This document shows positions 25,819 through 35,710 of a DNA stretch of 64,000 nucleotides, piece by piece. Each line of letters begins with the position of its first letter. The first letter of the stretch is position 1. This DNA comes from Acidobacteriota bacterium (GTDB lineage: Bacteria; Acidobacteriota; Terriglobia; Acidiferrales; UBA7541). The translations under genes were made by a program, and so were the position numbers. The stretch covers positions 1 to 64,000 of the forward strand of contig JAKBLM010000007.1 of the NCBI GenBank assembly GCA_021832085.1, read 5' to 3'. The notes under the pieces were generated by a model that was not told where the DNA came from, made no database searches, and saw nothing but the letters and a program-made list of their open reading frames with translations.

Positions 25819-25876
25819 CCGGCACTTTTGGCAGCGGCGGTTCTATGATTTCAACGTCTGGAGCCGGAAGACGGCG
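25817..25876 (+). mobile_element. Fragment of a REP-associated tyrosine transposase (RAYT)
   Basis: About 20 codons reading 'NRHFWQRRFYDFNVWSRK' match a conserved segment of RAYT/Y1 transposases (HFWQ.RFYDFNV), which in the full protein lies shortly before the 'YMH.NPVKRGLV' region. Nothing before or after continues the protein, so it is a relic. The catalytic tyrosine part is gone. Confidence 0.6.
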
Positions 25877-26085
25877 ATCGGTTCCGCCGCGTGAACTTCA
25901 CCTCGACGGGGCAGGAAGCGAAGGCCCCACTCTCGCGACGCGCGCGTGGGGAACGCAAAGTGAAAGGCAAAACCTGGGACACCCGCCGCTGGCGTGTCAG
26001 TGCGGGCCGAGCGCGTATTCCCCAAGGATTTGCTGGCCGGGGACCTGGTCGGGTCCCCGGCGTGGAAATTCGAATGGCCCGGGTT

Positions 26086-26466
26086 CTACTTCTTCGGCTT
26101 GCCCTTCGGAGTGATTTCGCGAATCCGAGTGGCGGTCTTCTCAGCCTTTTCTACCGTGTAGTAGACCATCACTTGCTTGCCTTCGGCGACCTCACCCTCT
26201 TTTTTCGTTTCCGCGGTTAGGTGGAACGTAATGTGCTCCATTGCCTTTCCGCGCTTGTGCGAAATCACCAAATCGGTGTCGGAAACAGAGACCACTTCGC
26301 CGGCGATGTGGTGGACCTTGGCCTTTGGAGCCTTGGTTCCTTCCGCGTTCACTCGTGCGTGCGTGGCAGTGACGATTTTGGAGGCGGGCGGGGCTGCTAG
26401 GGCACTCCCTCCGGCGATGCCGAGGCAGGCCGCAAACGCCAGGAAACCGATGGCCGAGATACGCAT
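26086..26466 (-). CDS. Small exported DUF5666-like protein
   Basis: A 126-aa protein with a clear signal peptide ('MRISAIGFLAFAACLGIAGG', cleavage near ALAAP). The mature part is one small beta barrel: 'IAGEVVSVSDTDLVISHKRG', 'ITFHLTAETKKEG' and 'GKQVMVYYTVE', ending in a Lys-rich tail. The order resembles DUF5666/OB-like exported domains of unknown function. The gene stands alone. A hairpin ccggggacc / ggtccccgg (26037-26060) lies about 25 nt past its stop and may help end transcription, though no T-run follows. Confidence 0.75.
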   Translation of the reverse strand: MRISAIGFLAFAACLGIAGGSALAAPPASKIVTATHARVNAEGTKAPKAKVHHIAGEVVSVSDTDLVISHKRGKAMEHITFHLTAETKKEGEVAEGKQVMVYYTVEKAEKTATRIREITPKGKPKK

Positions 26467-27671
26467 GGGTCAGACCTCCGTGCTTGAGAGTACTCTGGTT
26501 GCGAAAACCCCAGGGGGAAGCGTGGGCTGAGTCTACCAAAAATGAGCGTGGGAATATACCTTTAAATATCCACGAGACCAGGTCGAGCCGAGTACCGCAT
26601 CAGCGCAACAATCAAATGCGGCTGCAATTTGCGCATGACCTGCGCAAGATGAACTCCGCCCCCCGCCCTCGCGTTCCCGAGCGCTCCACGTCGTGCACAG
26701 TCTCCGGCTGGAGTCGGCCCGTCGATGCGGAGTTCGCAGACGGCTGAGCGGGCACAGCCGCATCTGTCGCGTCAGAGTTGTTCGTTGTTGCAGGTGGGTG
26801 TGGTTGACGATTTCCCAGGTAGGCCGTGCTGCCCATAACCACGTGCGGTCAAGTGTGCGGTTGCGCTTTAGCAGATAACTGATCGCCGTTTCGCCGCCGA
26901 ATAACGCGAGGCCGACTGACCCGAGACGGGCATCGCTGGGGCGACGACCAGCGAGGCCGTGCAGACCCCGTTCAGCACATGTGGGACATCGATCCAGGAA
27001 CCGTTGCGTGGTTGAGATGTCCGCGAATGTTGCGGCGGCGTGCGGACAGTAATGATCCAGTACCTCCTGTCAGCGACTTTACGGTGTTTTGGCGCCCCAA
27101 TAAATTCGCGCAAACAGGACGACAGCCAGCGCAACGCGGAGCCAGACTTTCACTATCGGAGCTTTATCATGATCCAGATCATGATCCAGCAGGGGCAGCA
27201 GCGAAACGGGAAGGATGTCCGGCCCGGAGACTCGCGTAACAGAATGTACCGGCTAGTCTCCTGTTTCTGAAATGCGCTTACTATTGGAGCCCGTGAGAAC
27301 TGCGGCTTGGCGGGTTCTCAATGGTCAAGAGATTTCGGATATAGCAGACTAGATGGCTGGCACCTGGCGGGGACAAAAGGGTTGTCGCGGAGTGATTGGC
27401 AGGTGTTAACCACTTCCAATGAGGTGTGTCAAAGGTGTGGCGCACTTCCGAAAAGTCTTGGCGCGTTTCTCGTTGTCTTGTACCGCTAGCCACGGGCGGC
27501 GTGTGAAACGAATTGCACATGCTCTTGCACGGAAACAGCTTTGCAGTACAATGCGGCTCAACAAAGAAGTGCTGGCGCCTCGGCTGTTCGTCTCGCTCCA
27601 GGGACATCTTCATAGGCGCTCATGTCCCATCGATCAAATCCGACAGACGGGCCCGATAGACGGGAAAGGCC
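26467..27671. other. 1.2-kb gene-poor region
   Basis: Several short frames exist on both strands, but none shows a family, export signal or ribosome site. Base composition is less GC-rich toward the right. A perfect tandem 12-bp repeat, atcatgatccag twice, lies at 27166-27189. The right end carries the promoter of the sensor kinase gene. The region probably contains decayed genes; I recognise none. Confidence 0.5.
27525..27552 (+). promoter_or_regulatory. Sigma-70-type promoter upstream of the hybrid kinase
   Basis: -35 ttgcac (27525-27530), a 16-bp spacer and -10 tacaat (27547-27552). It lies 120 nt before the kinase ATG in otherwise non-coding DNA. Confidence 0.55.
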
Positions 27672-30600
27672 ATGAAAAAAGAAGAACGGAAAACGCGATC
27701 CCGGTCGCGCGAGAAAGCGGACAAGCGGAGCCGTCGGTCGGCCGTACTGCGGGAACCGAAGAAGAAACAGAAAGACGGCGGGCGGGACTCGCGTGATTGC
27801 GAGGGGCCGCTGCTTTCCATGATCGCCGATCTGCCGGTCGGTTTGTATCGTCGAACGCCGGGGGAAAACGGGCGATTTGTCGCTGCGAACCAGACGCTCG
27901 CCAGCCTGTTCGGCTACGCGTCTGTCGAGGAATTCTTGAAGCTCGACGCGGCAGACGTCTATCTGGACGTCGACGACCTCCGAAAGTTCTCAGAGCGCGT
28001 TCTTGCCGAGAGACAGGTTTCCGGTGTGGAACTGCGGCTGAAGAAGCGCGATGGAACACCCATCTGGGGAAGCTTTACGGCCAGGCTCGTCCGCAATGAG
28101 CGGGGCGAAGCCGTCTACGTGGATGGGATCATGGAAGACATCACGCTTCGGAAGCAGGCGGAAGAAGGCCTGCGCGAATCCGAAAGGCGATTGTCCTCTC
28201 TGATCGACCTCATGCCGGACGCGGCCTTTGTGATCGACGGGAATGGCGTGGTTGTGGCATGGAACCGCGCAACCGAGTCGCTGACGGGCGTCAAAGCCGA
28301 GGACATGGTCGGCAAGGGCAACTACGAATACGCGATTCCGTTTTACGGGGAAAGGCGGCCCATTCTCATCGACCTGGTCAGGACGCCGAGGGAAGAACTG
28401 GAGCGCGATTACAGGAGCCTTGAGCGCAATGGCCAGGTGCTGATTGGCGAGACGCCGCTTTTTGTGCGCGGGAAAGAGACCTATTTACAGGGCCGCGCCC
28501 GAGCCCTCAGCGGCCTGCACGGCGAGTATATTGGCGCGATCGAAATCCTGCACGATTTCACCGAACTCAAGCGCATCGAACAAGCCCTTCGCGACAGCGA
28601 ACACAGATTGCGCCGCATCCTCGAAACCACCGGCGAAGGCTTCTGGATGATTGACAACGATGCCGCCACCACGGCCGTGAACGACGCCATGTGCGCGACC
28701 TTGGGAAGGCGACGCGAGGAAATTGTCGGCCGGCGCATCTTCGAGTTCGTGGACGAAGAGAATGAGAAGATCTTCCGCGAGCAGGTGAAGCGTCGCGCAC
28801 AAGGCCTGGGCGGCGGATACGAAATTGCCCTGAACCGCCCGGACGGATCGCACGTCCCGTGCATCTTCCACGCCAATCCCTTGTTTGACGAAAACGGCCG
28901 GAAGACGGGCGCCTTTGCCATGGTCACCAACATCTCCGAACGCAAGCAGGCGGAAGAGGCGCTCGGCGAGAGCGAGGAACGCTACCGCACCCTGATTTCC
29001 AATCTCCCCTTGGGCCTCTATCGAACCACCACGGGAGTGCCGGGCCGGTTTATCACGGCCAACCCGGCCGCCGCGCGGATGTTTCGCTACGCCTCGCTCG
29101 AGGAGTTCATGGCGAACAGGCCCTGTGACTTATGTGTCGATGCCCGGCATTGGCAAGAGCTCTCCGATCGCCTCCTGGCCGAGGGCCAGGTTTCGGGAGT
29201 GGAACTGCGACTGAAAAAGCTGGACGGCACGCCGTTCTGGGGAAGCATCTCCGCCCGCGTCGTCCACAGCGAACGGGGCGAGGTCGATTGCTTCGACGGC
29301 ACGATCGAGGATATTACGCTGCGCAAGGAAGCCCAGGAGCTATTGCAGGAAGCCAAGGAGGCAGCCGAAGCCGCCAGCCGCGCCAAGAGCGCTTTTCTGG
29401 CGAACATGTCTCATGAAATCCGGACGCCGATGAATGCGATTCTGGGTTTTACGCAGCTGCTGCAACGCGATCCGGCGCTTACGACGCAGCAGCGGGAGTC
29501 GCTGAACACAATCAGCCGGAGCGGCGAGCATCTTCTGGCCCTGATCAACGACATTCTGGAGATGTCGAAGATCGAGGCGGGCCGCGCGGTCGTGAACCCC
29601 GCCGCTTTCGACCTTCACGATCTGATTGACGATTTGGCGATGATGTTTCAGGTGCGCACGCGCGAGAAAAACCTCCAATTCACCGTCGGAAAGGCGGACG
29701 ACCTGCCTTGCTTCGTCCTCGCCGATGTGGGAAAGCTCCGGCAGATCCTGATCAACCTGCTCGGCAACGCCGTGAAATTTACCCGGCAAGGGGGAATCGC
29801 CTTGCGCGTGGGCGCAAGGAAAGGCGGGAACGGCGGCCTGCGGCTCAGGATGGAAGTGGAAGACACGGGCGTCGGGATTGCGCCCGAGGATCTAAACAAA
29901 GTTTTCGAATACTTCGAGCAGTCGAAGAGCGGCGCTGGTTCCGAGGGTGGGACGGGCCTGGGGCTGGCCATCAGTCGCGAGTTCGCACGGCTCATGGGCG
30001 GCGACATCACGGTCGCGAGTCAAGTCAACAAGGGCACCCTCTTTTGCGTGGAAATTGACGCGAAGGAACTTGTCGGCGAGCAGGTCAAGCCGAAGGCCGC
30101 TTCGCGCGGCGTGCTCCGCCTGCGCACCGGCCAACCCGTCTTCCGGATCCTGGTCGTTGACGACAAGGAAGAAAACCGGCGTTTCCTCCGCGAAATGCTG
30201 CAGTCTGTCGGCTTCACCACGCGCGAGGCTGTGAATGGCCTGGAAGCTGTCGGTCTGTTCGAAGAATGGCAGCCTCATTTGATCCTGATGGACGTCCGCA
30301 TGCCGGTGATGGATGGTTATGAAGCCACTCGCCGGATCAAGGCTACCGAGCAGGGACGCAGAACGCCGATCATTGCCGTCTCCGCCAGCGTATTCGACGA
30401 AAATCGTGAGCAGGTGCGGCAGACGGGGGCCGACGATTTCCTGGGCAAGCCCTACACGCAGGACGATTTGTTCGAAAAGCTCGCCACTTGGCTTCATGCG
30501 GTTTATGTCTACGCCGATCAGGAGGCCGCTGGCGGCGGCGATCGCAGTGAGCCAGAGGCTGTTGCCCTGACGGGCAAGCGGCTGGCGAAAGTGCCGCAAG

Positions 30601-30794
30601 AAATTCTGGCGGAAATGGAACGGGCGGCGGCCGGCGGCTACCAGGACCGCGTGCTGGCCCTGATCGATCAGGTGGCCGCCCAGGACGAGCAACTTGCTGG
30701 CGAGCTCCGGACCCTGGTGGCCGGCTTCCGGTACGAAGAGCTGATCGATTTGCTGAAAGAAGGGATGGACTCGCGTGTGCGCGATCTCGGCTGA
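27672..30794 (+). CDS. Hybrid sensor histidine kinase with four PAS domains
   Basis: A 1040-aa, apparently cytoplasmic sensor: no membrane helix, and a Lys/Arg-rich N-terminus. PAS1 spans about 52-165, PAS2 about 170-295, PAS3 about 300-425 and PAS4 about 430-550. HisKA has phospho-acceptor His581 in 'ANMSHEIRTPMNAILGF'. HATPase_c (about 685-800) has 'NLLGNAVKFT' and 'DTGVGIAPEDLNKVFEYF'. A receiver domain (about 822-940) has Asp874 in 'LMDVRMPVMDGYEATRR'. A helical C-terminal segment (about 970-1035) sits where an Hpt domain would be but shows no clear phospho-His. PAS1 and PAS4 are close copies of each other. The 3' end overlaps the next gene by 20 nt. Confidence 0.95.
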   Translation: MKKEERKTRSRSREKADKRSRRSAVLREPKKKQKDGGRDSRDCEGPLLSMIADLPVGLYRRTPGENGRFVAANQTLASLFGYASVEEFLKLDAADVYLDVDDLRKFSERVLAERQVSGVELRLKKRDGTPIWGSFTARLVRNERGEAVYVDGIMEDITLRKQAEEGLRESERRLSSLIDLMPDAAFVIDGNGVVVAWNRATESLTGVKAEDMVGKGNYEYAIPFYGERRPILIDLVRTPREELERDYRSLERNGQVLIGETPLFVRGKETYLQGRARALSGLHGEYIGAIEILHDFTELKRIEQALRDSEHRLRRILETTGEGFWMIDNDAATTAVNDAMCATLGRRREEIVGRRIFEFVDEENEKIFREQVKRRAQGLGGGYEIALNRPDGSHVPCIFHANPLFDENGRKTGAFAMVTNISERKQAEEALGESEERYRTLISNLPLGLYRTTTGVPGRFITANPAAARMFRYASLEEFMANRPCDLCVDARHWQELSDRLLAEGQVSGVELRLKKLDGTPFWGSISARVVHSERGEVDCFDGTIEDITLRKEAQELLQEAKEAAEAASRAKSAFLANMSHEIRTPMNAILGFTQLLQRDPALTTQQRESLNTISRSGEHLLALINDILEMSKIEAGRAVVNPAAFDLHDLIDDLAMMFQVRTREKNLQFTVGKADDLPCFVLADVGKLRQILINLLGNAVKFTRQGGIALRVGARKGGNGGLRLRMEVEDTGVGIAPEDLNKVFEYFEQSKSGAGSEGGTGLGLAISREFARLMGGDITVASQVNKGTLFCVEIDAKELVGEQVKPKAASRGVLRLRTGQPVFRILVVDDKEENRRFLREMLQSVGFTTREAVNGLEAVGLFEEWQPHLILMDVRMPVMDGYEATRRIKATEQGRRTPIIAVSASVFDENREQVRQTGADDFLGKPYTQDDLFEKLATWLHAVYVYADQEAAGGGDRSEPEAVALTGKRLAKVPQEILAEMERAAAGGYQDRVLALIDQVAAQDEQLAGELRTLVAGFRYEELIDLLKEGMDSRVRDLG

Positions 30795-31971
30795 AAATCC
30801 GGCGAATGTACTGCTCGTGGATGATACTCCGGCCAACCTGCAGGTGCTGGGCGGCATGCTCAAGGATCAGGGATGCATCGTCCGTCCGGTTCCCAGCGGG
30901 AAACTGGCGATTCGCTTCGCCGAGGCGGATCCGCCCGACATTATTCTTCTCGACATCATGATGCCGGAGATGGACGGTTATGAAGTCTGCCGGCGCCTGA
31001 AGCAAAAGGAAGAGCTTCGGGAAATTCCCGTAATTTTCATCAGCGCGCTTCAGGAGACGGTGGATAAGGTCAAGGCATTTTCCGCCGGCGGCGTCGATTT
31101 CATCAGCAAGCCCTTTCAGTTCGAGGAAGTGGAAGCGCGGGTCCGCACCCATTTGAACATCCGAAGGCTGCAGGTTCAGCTGGAGTGTCAAAACCGCCAG
31201 TTGAGCGAGCTGAATGATGCGCTCTCCGCGAGCAGGAATGCGCTCGAGAGCCAGTTGGCCGATGCCGCAAGCTACGTCGTGTCGCTGATCCCGCCCCCCA
31301 TTCGTGAAGGCGACATCCAGACCGACTGGCTCTACGTTCCTTCGACTCAGCTGGGCGGCGATGCGCTTGGCTACCACTGGATTGACGACATGCACTTTGC
31401 CCTGTACCTGCTGGACGTCTCGGGCCATGGCGTGGGCCCGGCGTTGCTTTCCGTCTCCGTGCTGAATACGCTGCGCACGCAAAGCTTGCCGGAAGCGGAT
31501 TTTCTGCGCCCCGATCAGGTGCTCGCAGCCCTGAATTCCCGTTTCCCCACCAGCGAGCAGCATGGCCAGTATTTCACGATGTGGTATGGGGTCTTCGACC
31601 GGAAGGATCGAATGCTCCGGTACGCCAGCGGCGGACATCCTCCGGCGCTCCTGTTCGACGGTTCCCAGGCGCAGCCCGTGGATCTCGATACCCAGGGCGT
31701 GCCAATCGGTCTGTTTCCCGAAGCGCAGTATTGTCCAGCGGCTGCGCACATTCCGCCCGCTTCGAGGGTCTACCTCTATTCCGACGGATGCTATGAGATA
31801 GAAATGGCGAATGGGGAAGTGGGAGGCCGGCAAGGATTGGTTCGCTGTCTGAGGCGCTTTTCCGCGGGACAGGTGGGTCAGCTAGACGACGTTTACCGCG
31901 ATGCGATAAAAGCCCAGGGCCGCGAACGCCTCGACGATGATTTCTCGATCCTATGCGCCACCTTTGCCTAA
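30775..31971 (+). CDS. Response regulator with SpoIIE/RsbU-type PP2C phosphatase output
   Basis: A 398-aa protein. The receiver domain (about 10-130) has Asp60 in 'IILLDIMMPEMDGYEVCRR' and Lys in 'FISKPFQF'. A coiled coil (about 138-165) links to a PP2C-like domain (about 175-395) with metal-binding acidic motifs 'LGGDALGYHWIDD' and 'LLDVSGHGVGPALL'. Such proteins dephosphorylate anti-sigma-factor antagonists in partner-switching pathways. The GTG start at 30775 overlaps the kinase stop by 20 nt, so kinase and regulator are co-translated and very likely partners. No anti-sigma or antagonist gene lies nearby. Confidence 0.94.
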   Translation: MCAISAENPANVLLVDDTPANLQVLGGMLKDQGCIVRPVPSGKLAIRFAEADPPDIILLDIMMPEMDGYEVCRRLKQKEELREIPVIFISALQETVDKVKAFSAGGVDFISKPFQFEEVEARVRTHLNIRRLQVQLECQNRQLSELNDALSASRNALESQLADAASYVVSLIPPPIREGDIQTDWLYVPSTQLGGDALGYHWIDDMHFALYLLDVSGHGVGPALLSVSVLNTLRTQSLPEADFLRPDQVLAALNSRFPTSEQHGQYFTMWYGVFDRKDRMLRYASGGHPPALLFDGSQAQPVDLDTQGVPIGLFPEAQYCPAAAHIPPASRVYLYSDGCYEIEMANGEVGGRQGLVRCLRRFSAGQVGQLDDVYRDAIKAQGRERLDDDFSILCATFA

Positions 31972-32206
31972 GTTATAGGTCCAGGTTACTCGCCTCTTTG
32001 CTGCTTCGATTGCTCCGACCTATCTTGAAACAGTATGTCTCAAAGCGGAGCAGTCCTCCGCGCGCCCATTGCCCAAGCCCGCCGTCGGCCCGCCGCGAAT
32101 CGATTTGCCTCCGCGGCGACTAACTGACGAGCCCGCACGTTGTTAGCCTGAGCGCCGAGACCGCAAGGCCCTCCCTCTCCGCGCGCCTGCCGGTTTGGAA
32201 CGGGAT

Positions 32207-33031
32207 ATGCCATTTGTCTCGCCTATGGCGGCAGCGGTTGAGGATCGGATCAGCACACAAGGGAGCCGGATTTCCTTCAAGGAAGCAATGTGCCATTTCG
32301 ATGCCTTGCGTGCCGCCGCGACTCCCGTTGGGGTGACGTTTTTCCGGAAATCCGAATCGGGCGGAACGGTCCGAATAGCGATTGATGGACAGGTCGTTAG
32401 TGTCGATCCGGAAGGGATCGTCACAATCTCGGGCCACGGCGGGGAAATCAGCGTGGACGTGAATCCTTGTGAGTTCTCCTGCATGCGCGAGAATTCGTTC
32501 GGGCAGGGAGCAGTCCGCTCTCCCGAATTGCACACCGCGCTCCAGCTCACTTTCGCTGGCGGCGAAGTCTGCCTGGTCCATCCTTCGCGCCATGGCTCGC
32601 GAGCGCCTGCCGGCCGGCGAGGCACTCCCCGGGCGTTCGGTTGGTTGCGAAATCGGCTCAGGGGCTCAACCGCACGGCATCAGCCGCTCAAGAGCGCGCC
32701 GCCCGAGCCGGTTCCCGAGTTGCGCGGCATGCGCGATCTGCTGGTGGACGTCTGGCACAACCAGGCAAACATCGTCGAAATCGTGCACGGCGAAAACGGC
32801 GCGAATCGAATTCGGCGGCTGAAGGAGCAATTCCTGCCTCAGGACGAGCGAATGGGCGCCGAGCGGCTGAAGCGGCAAATCATTTTCAGCGAAAACGGCG
32901 GGGCTTACGACCTGAACGGCCTCTATCGGCCGCGCTGGGAACCCTCCTTCCGCGAACTGGCCCGGCTGGTGAGGAAGCTCGAAGAAATCGACGGCTCGCA
33001 AGCCTGGGATCGGCGCCGGTATCCTCGCTAG
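32207..33031 (+). CDS. Protein of unknown function
   Basis: About 274 aa from ATG 32207 (TTG at 32195 is an alternative). I recognise no family. The N-terminal part (about 20-130) looks beta-rich: 'TVRIAIDGQVVSVDPEGIVT'. A basic Pro/Arg linker follows at about 130-175. The C-terminal half is helical and charged ('MRDLLVDVWHNQANIVEIVHG', 'ELARLVRKLEEIDGSQAW'). There is no export signal. It sits alone after the kinase/phosphatase pair on the same strand, 235 nt downstream. Frame quality looks real, but the function is open. Confidence 0.55.
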   Translation: MPFVSPMAAAVEDRISTQGSRISFKEAMCHFDALRAAATPVGVTFFRKSESGGTVRIAIDGQVVSVDPEGIVTISGHGGEISVDVNPCEFSCMRENSFGQGAVRSPELHTALQLTFAGGEVCLVHPSRHGSRAPAGRRGTPRAFGWLRNRLRGSTARHQPLKSAPPEPVPELRGMRDLLVDVWHNQANIVEIVHGENGANRIRRLKEQFLPQDERMGAERLKRQIIFSENGGAYDLNGLYRPRWEPSFRELARLVRKLEEIDGSQAWDRRRYPR

Positions 33032-33298
33032 CCCGCACGTCACAGCGAGTGTGCCGGGCGGCATCCGCTTGGCCCGATTGCAGCACAAGGGAAGATGCTG
33101 TAGTGGGCCGTTCGAGGCTGCCGAAAGTCTCCAATCCTCCCGGAATGAGTGCAAGGATGCCGGGTGCCTCCTCGGTGCTGCGCGGGCCAAAGCGCTCGAG
33201 CCAAAAGGTGAAAATGTTGGCAAAGTTACACTTGCCCAAATCTCTACCATCTTGTAAAGAAGAGGTATCGCCGCGGAAATTGGCGATGCTCAACTTTC

Positions 33299-35668
33299 AT
33301 GGCAATCTTCGGCAAAGCCCGGCGTGGTGCCGTTCTCGCGGTGCTCCTCTGCGTCTGTGGCGCGGTGACCGCGGCGCACGCGGCCACCAGTCCGTTCGAG
33401 CCGGCGGCCCCGGTGGCCTACGCGGTGCGGGTCAATCGCGCGCCGGAACTCAACGGCACCCTGGACGATCCGATCTGGAGTCTGGCGAAGCCGATTACTG
33501 ATTTCCGCCAGCGGGAGCCTGCCCAGGGCCAGCCGGCCACCGAAAGAACCTCCGTTCGCGTTCTTTACACCAAAAAAGAGATCTATTTCGGCATCTTCTG
33601 CCACGACAACGACCCGCGGGGAATCGTCGCCACGCAGCTCGGCCGCGACGCCTGGCTCGGCCTCGACGACTACTTCGAAATCACCATTGACCCCACTCGC
33701 AGCCTCAGCGACGCCTATGTTTTCGAGGTCAATCCGCTCGGCACGCAGCGCGACGGCCTCATTGTCAACGAGGGCGGCGACAATACCGGCTGGAACGGCA
33801 TCTGGACCTCCTCGGCCCGCATCACGCCCCAGGGCTGGATCGCAACGATCGGCATCCCGTTTTTCACGCTGAACCTCGACCGGTCGAAAGGCATGAGCTG
33901 GGGACTGAACCTGATGCGGTTCATCCGCCGGAAAAACGAGGAGGATCTCTGGTCGTCCTGGCAGCGCGAATACGGCGTGAACAAAATCAGCGAGGAGGGC
34001 GAACTGATCGGCCGGCGCCCGATCGACGGCGGCCGCCTGCTGGTCGTCAAGCCCTATGTGCTTGGCGGATTTCGGCAGTTGCCGCCGAGCGCCGCCGGCA
34101 GCACCCTCGGTCATCCCGGGTTCAACCCGCGCGACACCGGTGGCGTGGACGTGATGCTCGGGCTGCGCTCCAACGTGGTGGCCAATTTCACCACCAACAC
34201 CAATTTCGCCACCGCCGGCGTGGACACCAACCAGTTCAACCTGAGCCCCTATCCGCTTTTTTATCCCGAACGCCGGCAGTTCTTTCTGGAAAACGCGGGC
34301 ATTTTTTCATTCCCACTGAATATCGGCAACGATCAGCTCTTTTTCAGCCGGCAGATCGGCATCGATCCCAATACCGGCAACGAGGTCCCGATCAACGGCG
34401 GCGCGAAGGTCACCGGCTCGATCGGCGGCTACCAGTTCGGCGGAATGGAAGTGCAGACCCGGGCGAAGGGCCCCAGCCCGTGGGAGAATTTCGACGTTTT
34501 GAGCCTCAAACGCATGCTTTTCAACGGCTCCTACGTCGGCGTGATGGGAATTGACAAGCAGACCGGCAGCCACACCGATCCTTATAACCAGTCGGGCGGT
34601 GTCGATACGCGGCTGGTGCTCGGTAACAACATTGACGTCGGCGGTTTCGCCGCTGCCACCCGCTCCCCGGGCCTTTCCGGCCAGAATGCCGACGTCGGCG
34701 GCTACGTGGTGTATCAGAACAACTGGTTCAACACGATGGTCGATACCCGCCGCGTAGGCGTCAACTTCAATCCCGAGGTCGGCTTCATCGGCCGCAACAA
34801 CTGCTATTGCAACTTCATTGCCAGCAACTTCAGCCCGCGGCCGAATATCCCCGGCGTGCGCCAGTTCAATATCGGCGGCTCGTTCGAAAACGATTCGACC
34901 ACCAACTGGGGCCTGGAAACCCAGACGTGGGACGGGTCGTTCAATGTCTTGTTCAACAATGGCTCGATGGTTGGCCTGGATCTGGCGAACGGCACCCAGC
35001 AGCAGATTACCGGCGCTTTCGATATCTACAAGAGTATCGAGATCCAGCCCGGCCTCTATAGCTGGTTGCGGCACCAGGTTGTCTACGTGTCCGCGCAGAA
35101 CAAGCCGGTCACCTGGAGTGTGAACGATTCCTTCGGCGGCTACTACAACGGCAATCTGAACCAAACCGGCGCCAGCATCAATTATCGCGACGGGGAACAC
35201 TGGTCCTTTGGCTTGAGCCAGCAATTGAGCCGCTTCCAATTGCCGGAAGGCGATTTCCAGGTCGCGCTCGGTGGCACTTCGGTCGACTACTCTTTTTCCC
35301 GCTTTTTCAGCATCTCTTCCTTGCTCCAGATGGACACCGCGCACACCCAGGCCGCGAGCGCCAACGTTCTGCTTCGCTGGCAGTACCGTCCCGACAGCGA
35401 CCTCTACCTGGTCTACACCGCCGGGCCGCGCTTCGCTTCGATTCAGGGTAATTCCACCGCCATCAATCAGAACGAGTTCCTCGTCCAGTTCACCTATTCC
35501 TTCAATCCCTGCTTCCACTGCAGCCTCGGCTCGAGCGGCCGGCACAGCCAGTTGGCCGATAACCTGGCGATGCGCACCGCCGCGTGGATGCGAGCGCTCA
35601 ACCCGGGCGCGGCGCTGGCTGACCGGACCGCTGCAAGCGAGGCTCACCCCAGCGGCAGAGGCGGATAG
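33299..35668 (+). CDS. Outer-membrane DUF5916 protein with family-9-like carbohydrate-binding domain
   Basis: A 789-aa exported protein. The signal peptide is 'VLAVLLCVCGAVTAAHAA' (about 12-29). A CBM9-like beta sandwich occupies about 40-230: 'PELNGTLDDPIWSLAKPI', 'KEIYFGIFCHDNDP', 'LGLDDYFEITIDP', 'WIATIGIPFFTL'. The rest is a DUF5916 region rich in amphipathic strands with alternating aromatic residues, ending in 'NEFLVQFTYSFNP', which suggests an outer-membrane barrel. A short tail of about 40 aa follows. The family is common in Acidobacteria and Bacteroidetes, usually near peptidases or carbohydrate enzymes; its role is unproven. A BNR-propeller gene is convergent with it. Confidence 0.88.
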   Translation: MAIFGKARRGAVLAVLLCVCGAVTAAHAATSPFEPAAPVAYAVRVNRAPELNGTLDDPIWSLAKPITDFRQREPAQGQPATERTSVRVLYTKKEIYFGIFCHDNDPRGIVATQLGRDAWLGLDDYFEITIDPTRSLSDAYVFEVNPLGTQRDGLIVNEGGDNTGWNGIWTSSARITPQGWIATIGIPFFTLNLDRSKGMSWGLNLMRFIRRKNEEDLWSSWQREYGVNKISEEGELIGRRPIDGGRLLVVKPYVLGGFRQLPPSAAGSTLGHPGFNPRDTGGVDVMLGLRSNVVANFTTNTNFATAGVDTNQFNLSPYPLFYPERRQFFLENAGIFSFPLNIGNDQLFFSRQIGIDPNTGNEVPINGGAKVTGSIGGYQFGGMEVQTRAKGPSPWENFDVLSLKRMLFNGSYVGVMGIDKQTGSHTDPYNQSGGVDTRLVLGNNIDVGGFAAATRSPGLSGQNADVGGYVVYQNNWFNTMVDTRRVGVNFNPEVGFIGRNNCYCNFIASNFSPRPNIPGVRQFNIGGSFENDSTTNWGLETQTWDGSFNVLFNNGSMVGLDLANGTQQQITGAFDIYKSIEIQPGLYSWLRHQVVYVSAQNKPVTWSVNDSFGGYYNGNLNQTGASINYRDGEHWSFGLSQQLSRFQLPEGDFQVALGGTSVDYSFSRFFSISSLLQMDTAHTQAASANVLLRWQYRPDSDLYLVYTAGPRFASIQGNSTAINQNEFLVQFTYSFNPCFHCSLGSSGRHSQLADNLAMRTAAWMRALNPGAALADRTAASEAHPSGRGG

Positions 35669-35710
35669 CGCCGCTCGGCCCGCAGCGCACCGCATCGCGC
35701 GCGGCGCGCC

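Noticed and set aside
26612..27134. Possible minus-strand genes in the 26.5-27.6 kb gap
   Set aside because: No motif, ribosome site or consistent coding character. They are treated as decayed or non-coding sequence.
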